A stretch of DNA of 62,000 nucleotides from contig RPFO01000436.1 in NCBI GenBank assembly GCA_009746045.1, forward strand, positions 2,061,133-2,123,132, read 5' to 3'. The notes below the pieces were generated by a model. The model searched no databases, was not told the DNA's origin, and saw only the letters and a program-made list of their open reading frames with translations. The position numbers were made by a program, and so were the translations under genes. The stretch is from Mesostigma viride (taxonomy: Eukaryota; Streptophyta; Mesostigmatophyceae; Mesostigmatales; Mesostigmataceae). Every line of letters starts with the position of its first letter. Positions within the stretch are counted from its first letter, which is position 1. This document shows positions 55,111 through 62,000 of this stretch, in pieces.

Positions 55111-58100
55111 CTAACTACCTACTAACAGGCGTTTCTTTACACCCCGTCCGCTGGGCTTCTTTACACCCCCCTCCCGCACATCTGCGCCAGCCTTCCCTTG
55201 AGGTTTTCGTTTGCCCTGCCCTGCGGCTTGGTCTCCCCCCTTCTCTTGGAGTCGTGGGGAAGATCTGGTCGCTGGGGAAGATCTGGTCGCCAGGTACCCC
55301 TTGTCCATCCACCACTCCAAATACGTTCCCTCAGGTGGCTTGAAACAGTTCCGCATCTCGTCTTGTTGTACCTTGAAAATTGCCGCGGGCATCGTCCCCT
55401 GCTCCCCATTAATCCAGATTCCCTTTTCGTCACACCCTTCTGCCCAAAATTTAACGTACCACACGCCCGTTTTATCCACCTTTCGAACGACTCCATGCAC
55501 CAGGAACGTGTCGACGTGGAAATCAGGCATGTGTGCCAGCTTCATTGGGTCTGCATTGAGTTTAGCCACCGAATCAGCAGCCCACGTGGGCTTCCACAAC
55601 GTATCAAGGCGCTGGGATTGGTTCTTCCGATACTGGCAAAATTCACCGCCGTGCTTGCACAATACCGAAACCGGACATCCAACAGGCGAGCGGGGCACGA
55701 CCCGTTTCCCCCCCCCCACCTTCCAGATTCTCCATCCACGGCTGCCAACTTGGTGGTGGCACTTTCTTGTCTAGTGGCTTGGGCTGGGTTGCGGTAACTG
55801 TGACACGTCTTTGTGGCGCTTCCTCCTCAGGTTCCGATTCTTCCGATTCTTCCGAATCTTCCTCAAACCCTTTGGGTGGGCCGCCATGCGCGTCATCCTT
55901 TGGCGGCTCCTCTTCAGACTCGTCACCTGTGGGTGGGACAAGCAATGACGAGCGGCGCAATTAGTTATCATTACAATCGCAAATCAAACTTGGGAATATG
56001 CAAACATCATAATTTAACCGACCATATTCACTCAGATTAACTTACCCTTTGACAGATGACTAGCCGTTGCTCTTGATCGAACGTGCCCGCCAGGCGAAAG
56101 GAGCTTTTTGCAGTAGTCGACGGCACGCCCCAACATCCCCCCCCAGACGCCCCCGAATTCCCCTTCGAGCCTCCCTCCCCTCCCCCCCCTCCTTCCCCCC
56201 TTCCCCCGATGCGCCGGTCGACCCGCCCCCCTCTCCGCCCTTCTCTCCGCCCCCCTCTCCGCCCTTTGACCCGCCCCCCTCTCCGCCCTTCGACCCGCCC
56301 CCCTCTCCGTCCTTCGACCCCCCCCTCTCCGCCCTTCGACCCCCCCCTCTCCGCCCTTCGACCCGCCCCCCTCTCCGTCCTTCGACCCCCCCCTCTCCGC
56401 CCTTCGACCCGCCCCCCTCTCCGCCCTTTGACCCGCCCCCCTCTCCGCCCTTCGACCCGCCCCCCTCTCCGTCCTTCGACCCCCCCCCTCTCCGCCCTTC
56501 GACCCCCCCCCTCTCCGCCCTTCGACCCGCCCCCCTCTCCGTCCTTCGACCCCCCCCCTCTCCGCCCTTCGACCCGCCCCCCTCTCCGCCCTTCGAACCC
56601 CCCCCTCTCCGTCCTTCGACCCGCCCCCCTTATCACCACCCTCATTCCCGCCCCCTCATCATCGCCGGCACCATCATCACCAACCTCCTCCCCATCATCA
56701 CCCCCATGTGACCCGACATCCTCATCATCCCCCATTGAGACGTCTTCGGCCGAGGGGGTCTCCGAGGCGGCGCGCTTCCGGCGTTTCTTTTTGGTGCCAG
56801 CGCCTGCCGTCTCCAGCGGACGCTTCTGGGCTGCACCCGCAATTTCCTTGCCCGAACGGCCGTTGGGATTGGAAATATCCTCCCCCTGGCCGCTTCCCAA
56901 GTACCTTCAGAAGGACCTTAAACCCATCCACCTGCTCCTTTGACCCAATGAAGATCACGGGTGGGTTGAAGAATCCCGTGAAATCGCCTAGGTACGACGA
57001 CCAGTCGTCCTTCACACCATTGAAATCTCCACAATCCTTCGCCGCCTTCCAGTCCCTTTTCTCCACCCACGAACCCGTTCGACCCTTCAACAATTCCTCA
57101 TCATTCCACAGCTTCGCGTGGTGTTCCAAATGCAGCAGCCATATCCCATTCTTGATATCCGGCTGGTTCGTCAACCCCGTCCTCTTCGCAACAAATTCGA
57201 ACCCCTCCATTGCATTAAGTACCACTTGAGCCAACCGTGTCGGCCCATCGCTTTTCTCCCACGCGAAAGTCTTCATCATGAACTCACAGGTCGTTTCCCC
57301 GTCAGACCCGTAAACTTTCTTAGAAATCCACGGGCCCTGCTGCTCGATTTCGGATGCCAGCTCCTCCGACCCAAACTTCCGCGGGGGTTCCCGCTTCTCC
57401 CCCACCTTTTTTTGGCGACCCGACTGGACGTCCTCTGCCTCCGCATGTTCGGCTTGGCCTTCCTCCGGCACAACCCCCGTCACCGCCACAGCCCCCGCCA
57501 CAGGCTGTACGGGTTGGGGCACCACAGCCTGTTCGGTTGGGGGTTCGGGCGCAATCAGGACCCACCATTTCGTTTCCTCCTTGTGGGTCGTCCCAAAATC
57601 CGTCCTCTCCAGCAGTGCAAGTGGGAAGGTGGAATCGTCCCTCCCCGTTGGCCTGATAACCGCCCTTAGTCTCTTGGCAGCTACAGCGACCGTATCGGCC
57701 ACCCTCTGAAGGGCGCTGTCGGATTCCGAAGGCTGCATCGGCAACCAGCCGAGGTCGCGTGGTTCGGGGTATTTCCCCAAATCGCGGTTGTAGATCATGA
57801 AAAGCTGGACCATCACCTCGCAGAAGATCTTGGCCATGTATGTCAGGTCATACAAGCACTGAGGAGGAACGTGTTTGGCCTTCACGGTTGCCATGATAGA
57901 CGGCCAGAATCGAAAGCGGGCTAGACTCCTCCACCCTTCCTGTTTGATCCCCCCCCCTTCCTCATCACCCTTCCCTCCCCGTCCAGCTTGTCCGCTGCCA
58001 CGATGTCCAGAAACTCTGCAAGCTCCTTGGCCAGCTTGTCCTCAATCGGCATTCCACATCTACTGTCGTCGTTCGGAGCGACCGTTTCATCCTTCACAGC

Positions 58101-60946
58101 CGAGATGAAGTCGTAGACTTGGGTTTTCTCCGATTCGGACAAACCACCCTCGTTCAATCGCCCTCCAACCCGCTCCTCACCACCCTCCTCCCCCTCCCCG
58201 TCCTTCCTTGCCTTCTCAGTGCTGCTTGAAACCCCATGAATCAAATTCCATATTTCTTTCTGGTCCTGAAGGGGCACCTCCGGCTTATCCCAGGATTCCT
58301 CCATGTGCGTCTTGAAATAGTTGTGCACTTCCAGCAGCGCCGTCCCCCTCGACTTTTTGGAAACGGCCTCGTCTTCTGCATTCAGCCCCCCTCCGATCAG
58401 GGCAACCCTCCGATGCGCCTCTCTCCCCTGCATGCATGAAATGTGAATCAGTGTTTGAGACAAAAAACGGTCATACAACACACGACCTGACATTTTGTCC
58501 TTACACTTTGGAAGATCGGCCGTTCCCGAACAAAAATCACACCCTAATTTCCAGTTTCCAACGGCCGTTGGCGCAAGAAAAATCACACCCTAATTTCCAG
58601 GTTCCAACGGCCGTTGGCGCAAGAAAAATCACACACTAATTTCCAGGTTCCAACGGCCGTTGGCGCAAGAAAAATCACACACTAATTTCCAGGTTCCAAC
58701 GGCCGTTGGCGCAAGAAAAATGTCGACCGAATTTCCAGGTTCCAACGGCCGTTGGCGCAAGAAAAGTATCAACCAAATTTCCAGGTTCCAACGGCCGTTG
58801 GCGAAAGAAAAATCACACACTAATTTCCAGGTTCCAACGGCCGTTGGCGCAAGAAAAATCACACACTAATTTCCAGGTTCCAACGGCCGTTGGCGCAAGA
58901 AAAATCACACACTAATTTCCAGGTTCCAACGGCCGTTGGCGCAAGAAAAATCACACCCTAATTTCCAGGTTCCAACGGCCGTTGGCGCAAGAAAAATCAC
59001 ACCCTAATTTCCAGGTTCCAACGGCCGTTGGCGCAAGAAAAATGTCGACCGAATTTCCAGGTTCCAACGGCCGTTGGCGCAAGAAAAATATCAACAAAAT
59101 TTCCAGGTTCCAACGGCCGTTGGCGAAAGAAAAATCACACACTAATTTCCAGGTTCCGACGGCCGTTGGCGAACAAAAATCACACCCTAATTTCCAGGTT
59201 CCAACGGCCGTTGGCGCAAGAAAAATCACACACTAATTTCCAGGTTCCAACGGCCGTTGGCGCAAGAAAAATCACACACTAATTTCCAGGTTCCAACGGC
59301 CGTTGGCGCAAGAAAAATGTCGACCGAATTTCCAGGTTCCAACGGCCGTTGGCGCAAGAAAAGTATCAACCAAATTTCCAGGTTCCAACGGCCGTTGGCG
59401 AAAGAAAAATCACACACTAATTTCCAGGTTCCAACGGCCGTTGGCGCGAGAAAAATGACACCCTAATTTCCAGGTTCCAACGGCCGTTGGCGCAAGAAAA
59501 ATCACACACTAATTTCCAGGTTCCAACGGCCGTTGGCGCAAGAAAAATCACACCCTAATTTCCAGGTTCCAACGGCCGTTGGCGCAAGAAAAATCACACC
59601 CTAATTTCCAGGTTCCAACGGCCGTTGGCGCAAGAAAAATGTCGACCGAATTTCCAGGTTCCAACGGCCGTTGGCGCAAGAAAAATATCAACAAAATTTC
59701 CAGGTTCCAACGGCCGTTGGCGAAAGAAAAATCACACACTAATTTCCAGGTTCCAACGGCCGTTGGCGAACAAAAATCACATCTAGTGCCTACAACGTTC
59801 CCACACCCGATCCGTTATATTTACCTTTTGCGTCCGCATGTCCTTCATGGGCGGGATCAGTGCTTCCCCCTCCACCTCCCAGCCCTTGAGCACGTCCAGA
59901 TTGGTGTACATGAACTTGTCCGCGTCCCTCACCAACCCCCTCCACAAATCAAACGCCTCCTCGGTTGTCTCCACGTACTTGCCCTTTTGTTTACCGGCAA
60001 TCTCGCCAGCTATCGCAGTCCTCACTTGCTCGTCTGAGCCCTCAAAAATCACGGACTTCAACATCTGCGTGTAGTGGTTGCCGTCCAGCACGGCAAACTG
60101 CGCAAACACGAAAGGCTTGTCGTACGCGAGCATGTAGCCCAACGCGGTGTTCGTGAGCTCAAGTACTGCCTCACGGTCAGATGCATCTGACCACTCGGAC
60201 GTATTCAAGTCCATGGTGATCAAATCCTCGGAGCACGCGGCCGCCATATCCTTCTTGGAGTACGTCCGGAGAATGGCCCTCCCTTCCTCGGCCGTTGGCG
60301 AACGAAAGTATCCGAACCTCTGCACGGCACGGTCACTGTCCTCCCCCGTCAGTTTTTTAATTTTGTCAGAAAACCCTGGATTCTCTTCCAGCCAGGCATT
60401 GTAAGAATCGGGCTCCTGGTCTGCCAGCACCTGCCACGCAAACCGGAAGATCAGCACGGCACATTTTGCCTTCGTCAGACTTGTGCCGGCCCCCACGAAC
60501 CACGGCGCGAGCCCCTTACAATTCCGCACCGTCACCGTCCGATGCCTCATTAGTTCCGGGAGTTGGCACAAGTTGCTACTAAGGACCCGTACTTGAGTCG
60601 CAATCGCGGACCCCCCCACGATGTCGACATCGTCTGGAACTAGGCGTATCTTCTGCCGCAGATGAAACGCCGCCTGTATGGTGTCAGTTAGATTCTTGTC
60701 GTGCACTTGAGAGGACGGCGCTGGCTCCCAGGAGTCCAAAATGCTGGGCTTCGCATTTCCAGCACGTGTCGTCAGCAGCCCCTTCCTCTCAAAGGTCTTC
60801 ACAATCCCCGACCATAAGTCGGTGCCCGGAGCTCGTTGGCGCCAGTCCTCAAAAAATGTTGTGAGATGCCTTTCCGCCACCCCATGTTCAATCTTGTAAG
60901 CCCACCTCCTCCGCTCTTCCTCCGTTCTCTGCCTTGACGGACGCCC
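55111..60946 (-). CDS. Unrecognised multi-exon protein, 5' part outside or unresolved, frame broken at homopolymers
   Basis: Three exons are supported. 60946-59825 (374 codons, GATCAG acceptor, GTAAAT donor) includes YFRSPTAEEGRAILRTYSKK and YAWL-like helical text. 58427-56046 starts GREAHRRVALIGGG and runs through CLYDLTYMAKIFCEVMVQLF, KWWVLIAPEPP, a basic KKKRRKR and an acidic GDDEDV stretch, then a 24-bp GC repeat. 55926-55111 holds GDESEEEPP, then TWAADSVAKLNADPMKLAHM and VVRKVDKTGVWYVKFWAEG, and ends TAG. Reading requires a frame change at C runs 57949-57957 and 55708-55717 and within the repeat near 56.1-56.9 kb. A run-length change in each C run would join the flanking frames. No domain is recognised. 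The basic and acidic stretches suggest a nuclear protein. A start exon is not visible, so it lies beyond 61.0 kb or outside the window. It could be a decaying gene or one with assembly errors. Confidence 0.6.
56210..56635. repeat. ~24-bp GC-rich repeat inside an exon
   Basis: Units of CCCGCCCCCCTCTCCGCCCT plus TCGA, 22-24 bp long because of varying C runs, so the frame drifts across the array. On the minus strand it reads Glu/Gly/Arg-rich in every frame. Whether it is translated or intronic is unresolved. Confidence 0.85.
58545..59785. repeat. 46-bp minisatellite with a 14-bp palindrome, about 27 units
   Basis: Unit TTCCAACGGCCGTTGGCGCA then AGAAAAATCACACACTAATTTCCAGG. The core CCAACGGCCGTTGG is a perfect palindrome and is the best-conserved part. 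Tail variants (CACACACT, CACACCCT, TGTCGACCG, TATCAACCA) occur in a repeated order, indicating multi-unit duplications. It fills the intron between the 59825 and 58427 exon edges of the unknown gene. Confidence 0.97.
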
Positions 60947-61565
60947 CTGATCACATGCAAAAAACATACAGATAGCCGGAAGGTCAGTACTATGTTCCAA
61001 CGGCCGTCGCCGGAAAAATAACACCCTAATTTCCAGGTTCCAACGGCCGTTGGCACATGAAAATCACACCCTAATTTACAGGTTCCAACGGCCGTTGGCG
61101 CATGAAAATCACACCCTAATTTCCAGGTTCCAACGGCCGTTGGCGACAGAAAAATCACACCCTAATTTCCAGGTTCCAACGGCCGTTGGCGCGAGAAAAA
61201 TGACACCCTAATTTCCAGGTTCCAACGGCCGTTGGCGCGAGAAAAATCACACCCTATTTTCCAGGTTCCAACGGCCGTTGGCGCAATAAAAATGACACCC
61301 TAATTTCCAGGTTCCAACGGCCGTTGGCGACAGAAAAATCACACCCTAATTTCCAGGTTCCAACGGCCGTTGGCGCATGAAAATCACACCCTAATTTACA
61401 GGTTCCAACGGCCGTTGGCGCATGAAAATCACACCCTAATTTACAGGTTCCAACGGCCGTTGGCGCATGAAAATCACACCCTAATTTCAAGGTTCCGACG
61501 GCCGTTGGGCAAAAAAAAAATAACACCCTAATTTCCAAATTGCAACGGCCGTTGGCGCAAGAAAA
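60947..61565. repeat. Second array of the same 46-bp palindromic minisatellite, about 12 units
   Basis: Same CCAACGGCCGTTGG core with GCGCATGAAAATCACACCCT-type spacers. It starts about 45 bp upstream (in transcript sense) of the 60946 exon edge. It belongs to a different intron or 5' region of the same gene than the 58.5-59.8 kb array. Confidence 0.95.
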
Positions 61566-61573
61566 TCAAGCAA

Positions 61574-62000
61574 GAAAAGGACAAGGACAAGGTGCTGGCA
61601 CAAGGACAAGGACAAGGACAAGGACAAGGACAAGGACAAGGACCAGGACAAGGACAAGGACAAGGACAAGGACAAGGACAAGGACAAGGTGCTGGCACAA
61701 GGACAAGGACAAGGACAAGGACAAGGACAAGGACAAGGACAAGGACAAGGACAAGGAGAAGGACAAGGACAAGGACAAGGACAAGGACGAGGACAAGGAC
61801 GAGGACAATGACAAGGACAAGGACAAGGACAAGGACAAGGACAAGGACAAGGACAAGGACAAGGACAAGGACAAGGACAAGGGCAAGGGCAAGGACAAGG
61901 ACAAGGACAAGGACAAGGACAAGGACAAGGACGAGGACAAGGACGAGGACAAGGACAAGGACAAGGACAAGGACAAGGACAAGGACAAGGACAAGGACGA
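61574..62000. repeat. (ACAAGG)n hexamer array running off the window
   Basis: About 70 units of GGACAA with GACGAG, GACCAG and GGTGCTGGCACAAG interruptions. It continues to the right edge. Leu-Ser or Leu-Val frames across it are artefacts. Confidence 0.97.

Noticed and set aside
55767-56040. Alternative basic frame (KRSRQRMTRM) after the 55926 acceptor
   Set aside because: The overlapping acidic frame GDESEEEPPKDD leads into the long conserved-looking last exon after one homopolymer correction. The basic frame stops early.
58545-59785. CRISPR-like array of 46-bp repeats
   Set aside because: Units are contiguous without unique spacers, and the context is a eukaryotic intron.

Overview
This 62 kb window is nuclear DNA from an intron-rich, repeat-laden eukaryote, most likely of the green lineage (alga or streptophyte). 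Three things point there. The C-terminal armadillo domain at 14.3-20.4 kb resembles the end of plant ARK (armadillo-repeat kinesin) proteins. The cleavage/polyadenylation subunit and S-adenosylmethionine synthetase read like plant orthologues. A short plant-type telomere motif (CCCTAAA) occurs at 8.92 kb. No species call is justified from the sequence alone. All splice junctions proposed for host genes are GT-AG.

Layout, left to right. A single-exon WD40 protein of the GNB1L/ASA1 family (+, 95-1294). A 7-exon mitochondrial-type aspartate aminotransferase (-, 7000-2173). Across an 823-bp divergent promoter region, a 9-exon ARK-like armadillo protein without a kinesin motor (+, 7824-20390). Degenerate non-LTR retrotransposons (21.8-25.07 kb). 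A 17-exon gene for CPSF2/CPSF100 (-, 48735-25537), where about 3.1 kb of coding sequence is spread over 23 kb of satellite-filled introns that also hold four copies of a MITE and a foldback element. Across a second divergent promoter region, a 2-exon S-adenosylmethionine synthetase (+, 49595-52030). Stacked LINE 3' ends (-, 52.5-54.1 kb). Finally the 3' part of an unrecognised multi-exon gene (-, about 60946-55111), whose introns carry a 46-bp palindromic minisatellite and whose reading frame is broken at G/C homopolymers.

The housekeeping genes have no operon-like relationship. They are independent transcription units arranged tail-to-tail or head-to-head. Exon phases are mutually consistent for the aminotransferase (426 aa), the armadillo protein (671 aa), S-adenosylmethionine synthetase (390 aa) and CPSF2 (1029 aa once a single homopolymer base is discounted).

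The most unusual signal is what I call exon-edge echoing. At about a dozen exon/intron boundaries in three unrelated genes, the neighbouring intron contains tandem, degenerate copies of the exon edge together with its splice site. In several cases these grow into long minisatellites or microsatellites that start exactly at the splice site. The introns here appear to have expanded by repeated duplication of their own splice junctions.
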